Source of the DNA: Parabacteroides timonensis
GTDB lineage: Bacteria > Bacteroidota > Bacteroidia > Bacteroidales > Tannerellaceae
Direction: 5' to 3'
DNA length: 64,000 bases
Assembly: GCF_900128505.1 (NCBI RefSeq)
Contig: NZ_LT669941.1
Span: 793,526-857,525, forward strand
Shown here: in pieces, positions 43,407 to 53,288 of the stretch
Layout of the letters: every line of letters starts with the position of its first letter
Position numbering within the stretch: the first letter of the stretch is position 1
The notes under the pieces: generated by a model
The model's input: the letters and a program-made list of their open reading frames with translations, nothing else
What the model was told of the DNA's origin: nothing
The model's database searches: none
Position numbers and translations under genes: made by a program

Positions 43407-44675
43407 ATGAACAAACGAGTCATTCTCCTATTATTTATTTTACAGGTGTTTACCTTTAATATGCAAGCTGAAGACCAGACGATAAAACTTAATTTGCAGG
43501 AAGCCGGACAACGTTTCACCACCTGCAACCTGGAACTGATTGCCGAACGTTACAATATCGACAGGGCCGAAGCCGAAGTCATTCAGGCACGTCTCTTTGA
43601 GAACCCTGTTATCTCACTTGAACAGAATGTTTACAACCGTCTGAACGGTAAATATTTCGATGTAGGACGGGAGGGAGAGGCTGTTGTCGAGGTTGAACAA
43701 CTTATCTATATTGCCGGGCAACGCAACAAACGTATCCGTATGGAGAAGCTGAACAAGGAAATGGCTGTCTATCAGTTTGAAGAAGTTCTACGAACTCTAC
43801 GCAGCGAGCTCAACAGCAAATTCATCGAATTATACTACACCGGGAAGTCGCTTTCCGTCTACGATAAAGAGATTGTTTACCTGCAACAATTATTGGAAGT
43901 AATGAAAGAACAGAATGCGAAAGGAAATATCTCGTTACTGGAAAAGTCGAGGATACAGGCTCTACTGTTATCCCTGCAGCAGGAGAGGAACGAAGCATCC
44001 AATCAATTGATCTCCCTACAAGGCGATATGAAACTATTGTTGGGACTGAATGCCTCCGAGTCTTTCGAACCTGTTTTCGATGAATCCGTATTGAACCAGG
44101 TCGACATTGCCTCCATCCCTTTTATTGAACTGAACAATCGTCTGGCTGAACGTCCTGATATAAAGATGGCACATACTAATATACAAGTGTCACGTGCCAA
44201 TGTTAGTCTTCAAAAATCGCTTGCCTTTCCCGAAGTCAGCCTGAAAGGTTCTTACGACCGGGCTGGTAATTTCTGCGATAATTACTTTGCGATCGGCCTG
44301 AGTGTATCGGTTCCGATATTCAACCGTAACCAGGGAAATATCAAATCGGCCCGTCTTTCCGTCCTGCAAAATACCAATAGGGAGGAACTTGCACGGAAGC
44401 AGGCGGAGAAGGAACTCTTCACCAGCTATGCCCGTCTGGAAAAGGCTGTGAAGCTGTATAATACATCGAATTACGAACTGGAACGCGATTTCGAAACGAT
44501 CATCGACGGAGTAAACAGTAATTATCGTAAACGTAATATCAGCCTGCTTGAATTTATCGATTACTATCAGGCATATAAAGAAACTTGCCTGCAATTATAC
44601 CAGACACAGAAAGACGTATTCCTCGCCATGGAAGAGATCAACACCGTGACAAGCAGCGATGTATTTAATTATTAA
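43407..44675 (+). CDS. TolC-family outer-membrane efflux protein
   Basis: A 422-residue exported protein (signal peptide near MQAED). It contains two repeats of the outer-membrane factor fold, with long helices rich in Gln, Glu and Arg; NVYNRLNGKYFDVGREGEA resembles the CusC/CzcC class. It forms the outer-membrane channel of the RND pump coded downstream. It is the first gene of the efflux operon; the adaptor gene begins 21 nt later. Confidence 0.9.
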   Translation: MNKRVILLLFILQVFTFNMQAEDQTIKLNLQEAGQRFTTCNLELIAERYNIDRAEAEVIQARLFENPVISLEQNVYNRLNGKYFDVGREGEAVVEVEQLIYIAGQRNKRIRMEKLNKEMAVYQFEEVLRTLRSELNSKFIELYYTGKSLSVYDKEIVYLQQLLEVMKEQNAKGNISLLEKSRIQALLLSLQQERNEASNQLISLQGDMKLLLGLNASESFEPVFDESVLNQVDIASIPFIELNNRLAERPDIKMAHTNIQVSRANVSLQKSLAFPEVSLKGSYDRAGNFCDNYFAIGLSVSVPIFNRNQGNIKSARLSVLQNTNREELARKQAEKELFTSYARLEKAVKLYNTSNYELERDFETIIDGVNSNYRKRNISLLEFIDYYQAYKETCLQLYQTQKDVFLAMEEINTVTSSDVFNY

Positions 44676-44696
44676 TGAATAACAAGAAGTAAATAT

Positions 44697-45785
44697 ATGA
44701 AAAATAAGCATTGTATAGTAGTAACACTCTTACTTCCACTGCTCGTAGCATGCGGCAGTAAAACCACCGGACAAGAAGATGGCACGGCCCCTCTCATATT
44801 GACTGACAGCCTGCTGAAAGTCGTATCGGTAGAAACGGTACACGAAATCCCTCTCAACAACGAACTGATCCTGAATGGCCGTGTCAGCTTCAACCCCGAA
44901 CAGGTGGCGAATGTGTATCCCATTTTCGGAGGGAATGTGTCGGAGGTAAACGTAGAAGTGGGCGATTATGTAAAGAAAGGCGATATACTTGCTGTGATCC
45001 GCAGTTCTGAGGTGGCTGATTATGAAAAGCAACGAAAGGAGGCAGAACAGCAACTGATCCTGGCAAACCGTAACCTCGACGCTACACGGGACATGTTGAA
45101 AAGCGGAATGGCTTCTGAGCGCGATATGCTTCAGGCAGAGCAGGAGGTAAGTAATGCACTGGCCGAACAGAAACGGATCGGGGAGGTGTATTCCATCTAT
45201 CATATCACCGGTAATTCCGTTTATGAGATAAAAGCTCCTGTTTCCGGCTTTGTCATCGACAAGAATGTAAGCCGGAACATGCAGATACGTTCCGACCAAA
45301 CCGAGGAACTCTTCACGATCTCCGGCCTCGACAATGTATGGGTGATGGCTGATGTGTACGAAAGTGACATCAGCAAGGTTCGCGAAGGTGCTCCAGTACG
45401 TATCACTACACTGGCATATAGGGATAAGGAGTTCACAGGAACGATAGATAAGGTATATAATATCCTGAATGATGAAAGTAAGACCATGAGTATACGCGTC
45501 AAACTGAAAAACGACGATTATATGCTTAAACCGGCTATGTTTACCAACGTTTATGTGCAAAGTAACCAGGAAGGCGAAATAATGCCTTGCGTAGATGCCC
45601 GTGCCGTTATCTTTGAGAACGGACGGCATTATGTGGTGTGCGTTGACGAAAATAATGAACTGCATGCCTGTGAAGTAACCGTATTCAAGCAAACAGAGAA
45701 AAACTGCTACCTGCAGTCAGGCCTGAAGGAAGGCGATCGTATTATCGACAAGAATGCTCTTTTGGTTTATAACGCTTTAAAGTAA
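44697..45785 (+). CDS. RND efflux periplasmic adaptor (CusB/CzcB-like) lipoprotein
   Basis: A 362-residue lipoprotein (lipobox LLVAC, Cys19). Barrel-sandwich halves are seen at FGGNVSEVNVEVGDYVKKGD and EIKAPVSGFVIDKNVSRNM, flanking a coiled-coil hairpin (about 100-150). A beta-barrel and membrane-proximal domain follow (VRITTLAYRDKEFTGTID). It links the inner-membrane pump to the TolC-like channel. No Met- or His-rich metal-binding N-terminus is obvious. It is 7 nt before the pump gene. Confidence 0.92.
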   Translation: MKNKHCIVVTLLLPLLVACGSKTTGQEDGTAPLILTDSLLKVVSVETVHEIPLNNELILNGRVSFNPEQVANVYPIFGGNVSEVNVEVGDYVKKGDILAVIRSSEVADYEKQRKEAEQQLILANRNLDATRDMLKSGMASERDMLQAEQEVSNALAEQKRIGEVYSIYHITGNSVYEIKAPVSGFVIDKNVSRNMQIRSDQTEELFTISGLDNVWVMADVYESDISKVREGAPVRITTLAYRDKEFTGTIDKVYNILNDESKTMSIRVKLKNDDYMLKPAMFTNVYVQSNQEGEIMPCVDARAVIFENGRHYVVCVDENNELHACEVTVFKQTEKNCYLQSGLKEGDRIIDKNALLVYNALK

Positions 45786-45792
45786 CGGAACG

Positions 45793-48700
45793 ATGCATAA
45801 ATTCATAGACAATATAATAGCCTTCTCATTAAAGAATAAATTCTTTATCTTCTTCTGCACCGTCATTGCCATTATCGCCGGCGCCGTCAGCTTTGTTCAT
45901 ACCCCCGTTGACGCCTTCCCCGATGTTACCAACACGAAGGTAACGATCATAACCCAATGGCCGGGACGTAGTGCGGAAGAGATAGAGAAGTTTATCACGA
46001 TCCCTATCGAAATCGCTATGAACCCGGTACAGAAAAAGACGGACATCCGTAGTACCACCCTGTTCGGACTTTCAGTAATCAACGTGATGTTTGATGATGA
46101 TGCCGACGACTTTTATGCTCGCCAGCAAGTGTATAACTTATTGAATGACGCCGATTTACCCGAAGGTGTTACACCTGAGGTTCAACCTCAGTACGGACCT
46201 ACGGGCGAGATATTCCGTTATACCCTGCGAAGCGATAAGCGTTCTGTCCGCGAATTGAAGACCTTTCAGGACTGGGTGATCGAACGTAAATTGCGTGCCG
46301 TTCCGGGAGTAGCCGATATTGTGAGCTTCGGGGGTGAAGTAAAGACATTCGAAGTGAGTGTCAATCCGAACCAGCTGATCAATTATAATGTAACTACCCT
46401 CGAACTCTATGATGCCATAGCCAAGAGTAATATTAATGTAGGCGGCGACGTGATTACCAAAAGTTCACAGGCCTATGTGGTACGAGGTATCGGCCTGATC
46501 AACGATACGAAAGAAATAGAGAATATCGTTGTCAAGAATATCAACGGTACGCCTATCCTGGTAAAACATCTGGCTACCGTAAGCGAATCGAGCCTGCCGC
46601 GTCTGGGACAGGTGGGGCGTATGGAGGAAGACGACGTCGTTCAGGGAATTGTTGTTATGCGGAAAGGAGAAAATCCCGGAGAGGTTATTGCCGCCCTGAA
46701 AGAAAAGATTACGGATATCCAGGAGAATGCTCTTCCCGAAGATGTAAAGATCGTTGCTTTTTATGATCGTGAGGACCTGGTAGATCTGGCTGTACGCACA
46801 GTAACACACAACCTGATCGAAGGCATTTTGCTTGTCACTTTCATTGTGTTGATTTTTATGGCAGACTGGCGTACAACAGTGATCGTATCCATTATTATCC
46901 CGTTGGCGCTACTCTTTGCCTTTATCTGTCTTCGGGCGATGGGAATGAGTGCAAACCTGCTTTCGATGGGAGCTATCGACTTCGGTATCATTATCGATGG
47001 GGCAGTCGTCATGGTGGAAGGACTTTTCGTCGCACTCGACAAGAAAGCACGCGAAGTAGGTATGCCGGCTTTCAATGTGATGAGTAAGATGGGACTGATC
47101 CGCCATACGGCAAAAGACCGTGCGAAGGCGGTATTCTTTTCCAAACTGATCATTATTACAGCACTGGTTCCTATTTTTGCTTTCCAGAAGGTGGAAGGAA
47201 AGATGTTCAGCCCGTTGGCTTATACGTTAGGCTTTGCTTTGTTGGGAGCGTTGATCTTTACCTTGACACTGGTTCCGGTACTCTCGTCGATGTTATTGAA
47301 GAAGAATGTACGTGAAAAACATAACCCGTTCCTGTCGTGGGTAAACCGGGTATCCGTTTCTATATTTGACCGTTGCCATGCCCATAAGAAAACGACGATC
47401 GGTATTGCCTCCCTGGTTGCCGCTGTCGGTTTATGGAGCTTTACGTTACTGGGTACAGAGTTTCTTCCCCAAATAAATGAGGGTTCTATCTATATCCGTG
47501 CAACCTTACCACAAAGTATCTCACTCGACGAATCCGTTAAGCTGGCCAATCAGATGCGCCGCAGCCTGGCTTCCTACCCGGAAGTTCGTCAGGTTCTTTC
47601 GCAGACGGGACGGCCTAACGACGGTACGGATGCTACCGGCTTCTACAACATCGAATTTCATGTGGATATCTATCCTGAAAAAGAATGGGAAAGTAAGCTG
47701 ACCAAGGCTCAGTTGATTGAAAAGATGGAAGGAAACCTGGATATCTATCCGGGCGTCGACTTTAATTTCTCCCAGCCGATTACCGACAATGTGGAAGAAG
47801 CGGCAAGTGGTGTAAAGGGTTCTATTGCCGTAAAGGTGTTCGGTAAAGACCTTTACGAATCGGAAAAGAAAGCCGTGGAAGTCTACAAAATACTTCAAAC
47901 CGTCGAGGGTATAGAAGACCTCGGTGTGATCCGTAATATCGGACAACCGGAACTGCGCATCGAGCTCGACGAATCGCGTCTGGCACGTTATGGAGTTGCC
48001 AAGGAAGATGTACAATCTATCATCGAGATGGCGATAGGTGGTAAAAGTGCCTCTTTACTTTATGAAGATGAACGGAAGTTCAATATTATGGTTCGTTATG
48101 AATCTTCCTTCCGCCGGAGTGAAGATGAGATCGGAAAGATACTCGTCCCTGCCCGCGACGGAACGATGGTTCCTATCAAAGAACTTGCCGATATCCACAC
48201 GATAACCGGTCCGCTGATCATTTATCGGGATAACCATGCCCGTTTCTGTGCCGTGAAATTCTCCGTGCGCGGACGTGATATGGGGACAGCCGTAGCCGAA
48301 GCCCAGCAGAAGGTGAACAAACAAGTGAAACTGTCCGACGGCTACACATTGAAATGGACGGGAGACTTTGAAAACCAGCAACGTGCTACTAAACGACTGG
48401 CGCAGGTGGTTCCTGTCAGCATTGCTATTATCTTCGTGATCCTGTTCGTGTTGTTCGGTAATGCCCGTGATGCCGGATTGGTATTATTGAATGTGCCTTA
48501 TGCAGCGGTAGGAGGGATCATTGCCCTGTTGATTACCCGTTTTAACTTCTCTATCTCGGCAGGGATCGGTTTTATCGCCTTGTTCGGTATCTGTATCCAG
48601 AACGGGGTTATCATGATTTCTGATATTAAAGGGAACCTGAAAGCACGAACGCCCTTGCCGGATGCTGTCAAATTGAGTGTGAAAGACCGTGTCCGTTCTG

Positions 48701-48918
48701 TACTGATGACGGCTTCAATGGCGGCAATCGGTTTGATGCCGGCGGCACTTAGTCATGGGATAGGTTCCGAAAGTCAACGCCCGTTAGCTATTGTTATCAT
48801 TGGTGGGTTGATAGGGGCAACCTTCTTCACCCTCTTTGTCTTCCCGCTTATGGTCGAAGCCTTTTATAGCCGGATGTTATATGATAAAGAGGGAAAGTTA
48901 ATACAACGGAGGTTGTAA
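45793..48918 (+). CDS. heavy-metal efflux RND transporter (CusA/CzcA family)
   Basis: A 1041-residue inner-membrane proton-driven pump with 12 membrane helices and two large periplasmic loops. HME-type signatures are PVDAFPDVTNTKVTI, the TM4 motif MGAIDFGIIIDGAVVMVEG (proton-relay Asp) and the late FGICIQNGVIMISDI. The motif set is that of metal-ion exporters; metal identity (Co/Zn/Cd or Cu/Ag) is not decided by what I can see. It is the third gene of the operon. A putative promoter box for the two-component genes follows it. Confidence 0.94.
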   Translation: MHKFIDNIIAFSLKNKFFIFFCTVIAIIAGAVSFVHTPVDAFPDVTNTKVTIITQWPGRSAEEIEKFITIPIEIAMNPVQKKTDIRSTTLFGLSVINVMFDDDADDFYARQQVYNLLNDADLPEGVTPEVQPQYGPTGEIFRYTLRSDKRSVRELKTFQDWVIERKLRAVPGVADIVSFGGEVKTFEVSVNPNQLINYNVTTLELYDAIAKSNINVGGDVITKSSQAYVVRGIGLINDTKEIENIVVKNINGTPILVKHLATVSESSLPRLGQVGRMEEDDVVQGIVVMRKGENPGEVIAALKEKITDIQENALPEDVKIVAFYDREDLVDLAVRTVTHNLIEGILLVTFIVLIFMADWRTTVIVSIIIPLALLFAFICLRAMGMSANLLSMGAIDFGIIIDGAVVMVEGLFVALDKKAREVGMPAFNVMSKMGLIRHTAKDRAKAVFFSKLIIITALVPIFAFQKVEGKMFSPLAYTLGFALLGALIFTLTLVPVLSSMLLKKNVREKHNPFLSWVNRVSVSIFDRCHAHKKTTIGIASLVAAVGLWSFTLLGTEFLPQINEGSIYIRATLPQSISLDESVKLANQMRRSLASYPEVRQVLSQTGRPNDGTDATGFYNIEFHVDIYPEKEWESKLTKAQLIEKMEGNLDIYPGVDFNFSQPITDNVEEAASGVKGSIAVKVFGKDLYESEKKAVEVYKILQTVEGIEDLGVIRNIGQPELRIELDESRLARYGVAKEDVQSIIEMAIGGKSASLLYEDERKFNIMVRYESSFRRSEDEIGKILVPARDGTMVPIKELADIHTITGPLIIYRDNHARFCAVKFSVRGRDMGTAVAEAQQKVNKQVKLSDGYTLKWTGDFENQQRATKRLAQVVPVSIAIIFVILFVLFGNARDAGLVLLNVPYAAVGGIIALLITRFNFSISAGIGFIALFGICIQNGVIMISDIKGNLKARTPLPDAVKLSVKDRVRSVLMTASMAAIGLMPAALSHGIGSESQRPLAIVIIGGLIGATFFTLFVFPLMVEAFYSRMLYDKEGKLIQRRL

Positions 48919-48925
48919 ATTTACG

Positions 48926-48933
48926 TATATTTG
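48926..48933 (+). promoter_or_regulatory. -7 box TATATTTG for two-component genes
   Basis: TATATTTG, 26 nt before the response regulator ATG, suggests it can be transcribed apart from the pump. Confidence 0.5.
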
Positions 48934-48958
48934 TGCTCCTAAGTAAACAAGATATCAG

Positions 48959-49636
48959 ATGGCAAAAATATTATTAGTAGAAGATGAAGTGAATATCGCC
49001 TCTTTCATTGAAAGAGGACTACAGGAATTCGGTCACGAAGTAAGTGTCGCTTACGACGGTGTAGCCGGCTGGGAGTTATTGCAGAAGGAAAACTTCCAGC
49101 TTCTGATCCTGGATATCATCATGCCTAAAATGAACGGTTTACAGCTATGCCGTCAATACCGGCAACTATATGGCTATCAATCGCCAGTCGTTATGCTGAC
49201 CGCTTTAGGAACTACCGACGATATCGTCAGCGGCCTCGATGCAGGGGCCGACGACTATCTTGTCAAGCCTTTCAGTTTTCAGGAACTAGAGGCGCGCATA
49301 AAGGCTCTTTTACGTCGATCGGGAGTTGAAACAACCACCACTTCTTTGCAGTGTGGCGACTTGAGTCTCGATCCGACCGGCCATCGAGCGACACGGGGAG
49401 AGAAGATCATCGACCTGACCGTAAAGGAATACCGTCTATTGGAATATTTTATCCTGAACCAGGGAACGGCCCTCAATCGTCTGACGCTGTTGAAGCATGT
49501 ATGGGATAAAGATTTCGATACCAATACGAATGTAGTGGATGTCTATGTTAATTATCTCAGGACTAAGATAGATAAGGATTTCGACCATAAACTGATCCGT
49601 ACCGTTGTGGGTGTCGGCTATATGATGGAAGCATGA
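48959..49636 (+). CDS. OmpR-family response regulator
   Basis: A 225-residue transcription regulator. The receiver domain has the acidic pair VEDEVN, the phospho-Asp in LLILDIIMPKMNG, Thr in MLTALGT and Lys in YLVKPFSF. The C-terminal winged helix ends RTVVGVGYMME. It overlaps the kinase gene by 4 nt. Because it directly follows an HME-type pump operon, it probably controls that pump in response to metal. Confidence 0.94.
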   Translation: MAKILLVEDEVNIASFIERGLQEFGHEVSVAYDGVAGWELLQKENFQLLILDIIMPKMNGLQLCRQYRQLYGYQSPVVMLTALGTTDDIVSGLDAGADDYLVKPFSFQELEARIKALLRRSGVETTTTSLQCGDLSLDPTGHRATRGEKIIDLTVKEYRLLEYFILNQGTALNRLTLLKHVWDKDFDTNTNVVDVYVNYLRTKIDKDFDHKLIRTVVGVGYMMEA

Positions 49637-50811
49637 AAACGGGAAACAAGATCGCATTCTTTTATACGGCAATAACCGTCGGCGTTATTGCCTTTGTTAC
49701 TATTGTTTTCTATTTTATTGCTACAAACTATATCAGCCGCCTGTATTATTCCTACCTGACTGAAAAAGCTTATGCCACCGCAGAGAAGCATTGGGAGAAG
49801 GATGAAGTGGACGAAGAAAGTTATGCTCGCATACAAAAACGGTATGAAGAAACCTTGCCGGTGGCTACTGAAATACTATTGAATGCCGATAGTATAGCCG
49901 AGTCACATACGGCATTATCGCAATATATGACCGAGAAAGAGGTTGCCCGGCTTTATTCCGGCGAAGTGATTACCTTTCATGAAAAAGAGAAAATGGGTGC
50001 CGCTCTTTATTATCCGGATAACGAAGGAAACTTTATTGTCCTGGTGATATCGAACAATCAATATGGGGGTGATATCCAGCAGCGTATCGGTTGGCTATTG
50101 CTAGCCCTGATCGTTATCAGTGCCATACTTATTTACTTTGTCGGAAAATTGTATGCAACCCGTATGGTCGATCGTATCGATGCCGCTTACCAAAGTGAGA
50201 AAGCTTTTATAAGCAATGCGTCGCATGAGTTGAATAATCCGCTTACTGCTATACAGGGAGAGTGTGAAATCAGCTTATTAAAAGAACGGACTCCGGCAGA
50301 ATACCAGGCTGCTTTACAGCGTATCGCTTCGGAAACTAAACGTATCATCCAGTTGATGAAACATCTTCTTTTCCTTTCTCACGGTGATAAAGAGATATTA
50401 AAGAATGCCACTGAAAATATTATGCTGGCTGATTTTCTGATGCAGTTTGTCGGTAACCGGATCCGTTTTACTACCGATACCTTTGCCTATTGCCTGGAAG
50501 CGAATCCCCACCTATTAAAGATCGCTATCGGCAATATCTTGAACAATGCCTGTAAATACTCAGGTGAGAAGCCCGTCGAAATGCGTCTGAAAGGTCCTGT
50601 CCTGACCATCGAAGATTCAGGCATTGGCATTCCTTCGGAAGAGATGAAACGTATCTATCAGCCATTTTATCGTGCGAGTAATACCCGCGAGTTTGCCGGA
50701 CATGGTATCGGCCTTAGTTTGTCACTACGCATTTTGAATTCCTATGGGGCTCAGGTGGACATACATTCCGAAGTGAACAAGGGTACAAAAGTTGTTATAG
50801 ACTTTGGATAA
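49633..50811 (+). CDS. sensor histidine kinase
   Basis: A 392-residue kinase with two membrane helices (about 8-30 and 153-176) around a periplasmic sensor of about 120 residues. The phospho-acceptor box is SNASHELNNPL, followed by N box NILNNACKYSG, G1 EDSGIGIPS, F box FYRASNTREFAG and G2 HGIGLSLSLRI. The H box has Asn-Asn where Arg-Thr is usual. No metal-binding cluster is apparent in the sensor loop. It is coupled to the response regulator by overlapping start and stop. Confidence 0.93.
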   Translation: MKTGNKIAFFYTAITVGVIAFVTIVFYFIATNYISRLYYSYLTEKAYATAEKHWEKDEVDEESYARIQKRYEETLPVATEILLNADSIAESHTALSQYMTEKEVARLYSGEVITFHEKEKMGAALYYPDNEGNFIVLVISNNQYGGDIQQRIGWLLLALIVISAILIYFVGKLYATRMVDRIDAAYQSEKAFISNASHELNNPLTAIQGECEISLLKERTPAEYQAALQRIASETKRIIQLMKHLLFLSHGDKEILKNATENIMLADFLMQFVGNRIRFTTDTFAYCLEANPHLLKIAIGNILNNACKYSGEKPVEMRLKGPVLTIEDSGIGIPSEEMKRIYQPFYRASNTREFAGHGIGLSLSLRILNSYGAQVDIHSEVNKGTKVVIDFG

Positions 50812-50827
50812 TAAATGTTCGTTCTCA

Positions 50828-50858
50828 TTTGTTTATTGGCAAACTATCTTTATCTTTG
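50828..50858 (+). promoter_or_regulatory. promoter TTTG-N19-TATCTTTG
   Basis: TTTG (50828-50831) and TATCTTTG (50851-50858) are 19 nt apart, a full Bacteroidetes promoter for the small genes that follow. Confidence 0.75.
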
Positions 50859-50891
50859 ATGCCATATTTAACTTATTAAAACCATGTAACT

Positions 50892-51092
50892 ATGAAATTA
50901 AAAGAAAGAGTAGGAGAATTCTTCCTCGACATCTCCAAACTGGTAATAGGAGGAATTATCTTGAGTAGTATTGTAAAGGAACCTATTAATAGATGGGTAA
51001 TATATAGTTTAGGAGCATTTTTCTCATTTTTCTTAATACTTGTAGGATTTGCTTTAATTAGTAATTCAGAAAATAAAAAGAAGGAGGTATAA
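50892..51092 (+). CDS. small membrane protein, 66 aa
   Basis: A 66-residue protein with two hydrophobic segments (LVIGGIILSSIV and WVIYSLGAFFSFFLILVGFALI) and a Lys-rich tail. It resembles a type of tiny inner-membrane protein common in Bacteroidales (possibly DUF6722), a match I make from memory. It has its own full promoter. A second tiny membrane gene starts 2 nt after its stop. Confidence 0.75.
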   Translation: MKLKERVGEFFLDISKLVIGGIILSSIVKEPINRWVIYSLGAFFSFFLILVGFALISNSENKKKEV

Positions 51093-51094
51093 TT

Positions 51095-51226
51095 ATGAAT
51101 ATATATGTATATATGATTATCACAGGGGTAATTATTATCGGTTTATCTTTTGTCTGGTGGGAAGATCGAAAAGAACGTAAACTGCAAGAAGGAAAGCCTG
51201 AGAATGATAAACAACAAACCGAATAA
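51095..51226 (+). CDS. tiny membrane protein, 43 aa
   Basis: ATG at 51095 (43 codons plus stop), preceded by a Shine-Dalgarno-like AGGAGG 9 nt upstream, which is unusual in this genome. The N-terminal half is one membrane helix (YMIITGVIIIGLSFVWW); the tail is charged (EDRKERKLQEGK). It is co-transcribed with the 66-aa gene. Family unknown. It is a short frame, but the ribosome site, spacing and the single clean helix support it. Confidence 0.7.
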   Translation: MNIYVYMIITGVIIIGLSFVWWEDRKERKLQEGKPENDKQQTE

Positions 51227-51246
51227 ATGATAAAGGCTTTCAGTCA

Positions 51247-53172
51247 TTAATTTGTCTGATCATTATCGGGTCCTGCTAAGTAATATTTAGCAGGGCCTGT
51301 TATTTTCAAATCTTCCGGCCGTACACCTTCAGCCTCTTCGGGTGTTATTAATCCACGATCAACCAGACGGCTAAGTATCACCTGATAAAACTCCGTATAA
51401 TAAGGTTTCAGTTGTAAGCCGTCAAAGCAGTAACGGACATGTTTCGGTTTGGGTATGATACTGGCAAGGAAGATACATTCTCCTAAAGACAGAGCCGATG
51501 GCTCTTTGGCAAAGTAAAAATGCGAAGCCTCGGCCGCACCGTAAATAAGCGGTCCCCATTCGACTATATTCAGGTAAACTTCAAACATCCGTTCTTTAGA
51601 AGTAAGATGGTTGCTCTCTATGAGCCAGACAATCAATATCTCTTCCAGCTTACGGGCAATCGTCTTGTTACGGCTCAAAAAAACATTTTTCACCAGCTGC
51701 ATACTTAACGTACTTCCACCTCGGGCAAAACGTCGCTCTTTCAGGTCCAGTATCAGGGACTCGCGAATCGCACTCGGGATAAAACCATTATGGTAAAAGA
51801 AGCCTGCATCTTCACTTTGCATAATTGCCAGTGGCAGATAACGCGATACCATAAGGAAAGGGCGGAAAGAGGGATTGCCTTCACCTACCTCGAATGTGCG
51901 TACCGGTTCATCATTCTCGTAAACTGTATATTCGAAGGGTTCGTTCATCTTGCGTAGATCGGTATTCCCATATTGAGTGATCTGGAAATTCCGGGCAGTA
52001 AGCGATGACTCCAGTTGCAAGCTATCCAATGAGGCAAAGTCGACATCCAATAGAAAGTGATAAGATAATGTTCCGTTAGCCCTCAGTCCTTCCAGATTAT
52101 TAAACAGTCCCTTCGGAAGGGAGGCAAACAAGTCATTCGCAGGAAAATCCTGTTTATTTACCGAAGCGGTTATATGCCAGTTATTACTTTTCTCTGCTTT
52201 TAAATAGAGATGGAAATCCAATTGGTTAAAGTTTATCTGGGAGACACTATCCAGCTCCAAATAGTTCTTACCGATATTCACCTGACAATCGAATGTTCCC
52301 CGGTCGAGTAGAACCGTATCGGGAGAGATACGTTGTTGATGAAGCGTCAACCCACTTATATGTGCCTGCCCTCGGACAGCGTGTAAATCATTCTTTTGCA
52401 ATATTTCCTCCAATTTGAACGCCAATGTATCAAACTGTATTTGTGCTCCCCAACGGTAGTTCAGGAAAGGGAGAGTGATCTTTGTATTCTCTTTGGCATG
52501 TAACCGGGCTTCAATCTTCTTTTCCCTGTCCTGCAGTATACCCTCACAAACCCATTCGCTTTGTACTCCATTTTCCGTACTACGTATTCCGGTCGTGAAA
52601 CGACTATCTTCAATGACCAACGAAGGTACCTCGATCAGGAGTTCATCCCCTTTATTTAGATAAGAAACACTTAGATTACGTAAAGTTGCATTATCAGGAA
52701 GTAACTTAAAAAGTAGACCGAATAGCCGGCTTGTCTTTCGTGCAAAATTCTGTTCTGTTTCGGTATGGACTGTTACATCTTGGGATGTAGCAGTATGATA
52801 CAGAAAATCGAAATTAGAAGTTGTGTCCTTTTTAATAAAGGAAATGTTCACCCCATCGGCTTCAATACTCTTTACAGAAATTTTAAAAAGAAGAAGAGAA
52901 GAACAGTCCAATTTCACCCGGAAAGAATGGCTTTGCAGAAAAGTGTCTGCATCCTGCGGAATCACAGATAGCCCTTCGATCTGTATACCACTCAGGCCGA
53001 CCATACTAATATCGTCATAGTGAATGGATATTCGGCGTGCTTCTTCCAACTTCTCCAGTTTATGCCCAATGTATTGCCGTACGAATATATTCCGTACGAA
53101 AAACAAAAGTAAAACCAATGCCGTTAAAAGAATGACACCTGTTACTATTACTTTCCTAACAGGTTGATGCAT
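51247..53172 (-). CDS. GT51 peptidoglycan transglycosylase with AsmA-like N-region
   Basis: A membrane protein of 641 residues from the ATG at 53172; an in-frame ATG at 53244 would add 24 residues and is possible. One helix (KVIVTGVILLTALVLLLFFV) anchors it. Residues 45-430 are repeated strands with LSVIPQ and ISVKSIEADGVNISF, as in AsmA or translocation-type proteins. The last 190 residues are a GT51 domain: SEDAGFFYHNGF (catalytic Glu), RGGSTLSMQLVKNVFLSR and KLEEILIVWLIE. It has no penicillin-binding transpeptidase domain, so it is a monofunctional glycan polymerase. It is divergent from ldhA. Confidence 0.88.
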   Translation of the reverse strand: MHQPVRKVIVTGVILLTALVLLLFFVRNIFVRQYIGHKLEKLEEARRISIHYDDISMVGLSGIQIEGLSVIPQDADTFLQSHSFRVKLDCSSLLLFKISVKSIEADGVNISFIKKDTTSNFDFLYHTATSQDVTVHTETEQNFARKTSRLFGLLFKLLPDNATLRNLSVSYLNKGDELLIEVPSLVIEDSRFTTGIRSTENGVQSEWVCEGILQDREKKIEARLHAKENTKITLPFLNYRWGAQIQFDTLAFKLEEILQKNDLHAVRGQAHISGLTLHQQRISPDTVLLDRGTFDCQVNIGKNYLELDSVSQINFNQLDFHLYLKAEKSNNWHITASVNKQDFPANDLFASLPKGLFNNLEGLRANGTLSYHFLLDVDFASLDSLQLESSLTARNFQITQYGNTDLRKMNEPFEYTVYENDEPVRTFEVGEGNPSFRPFLMVSRYLPLAIMQSEDAGFFYHNGFIPSAIRESLILDLKERRFARGGSTLSMQLVKNVFLSRNKTIARKLEEILIVWLIESNHLTSKERMFEVYLNIVEWGPLIYGAAEASHFYFAKEPSALSLGECIFLASIIPKPKHVRYCFDGLQLKPYYTEFYQVILSRLVDRGLITPEEAEGVRPEDLKITGPAKYYLAGPDNDQTN

Positions 53173-53288
53173 ATATTCTTCTTGTTTAAAACGGGAGTAA
53201 AAGTAGATGTATTTATTAAATATACCAACGCTTTTCTTCAACATTCTACCTCTTTATTCTGTTTTAATAAAAAACAAATAAAACGAGT

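Noticed and set aside
44730..45692. 320-codon minus-strand frame
   Set aside because: Antisense to the adaptor lipoprotein gene, which has clear domains and operon context.
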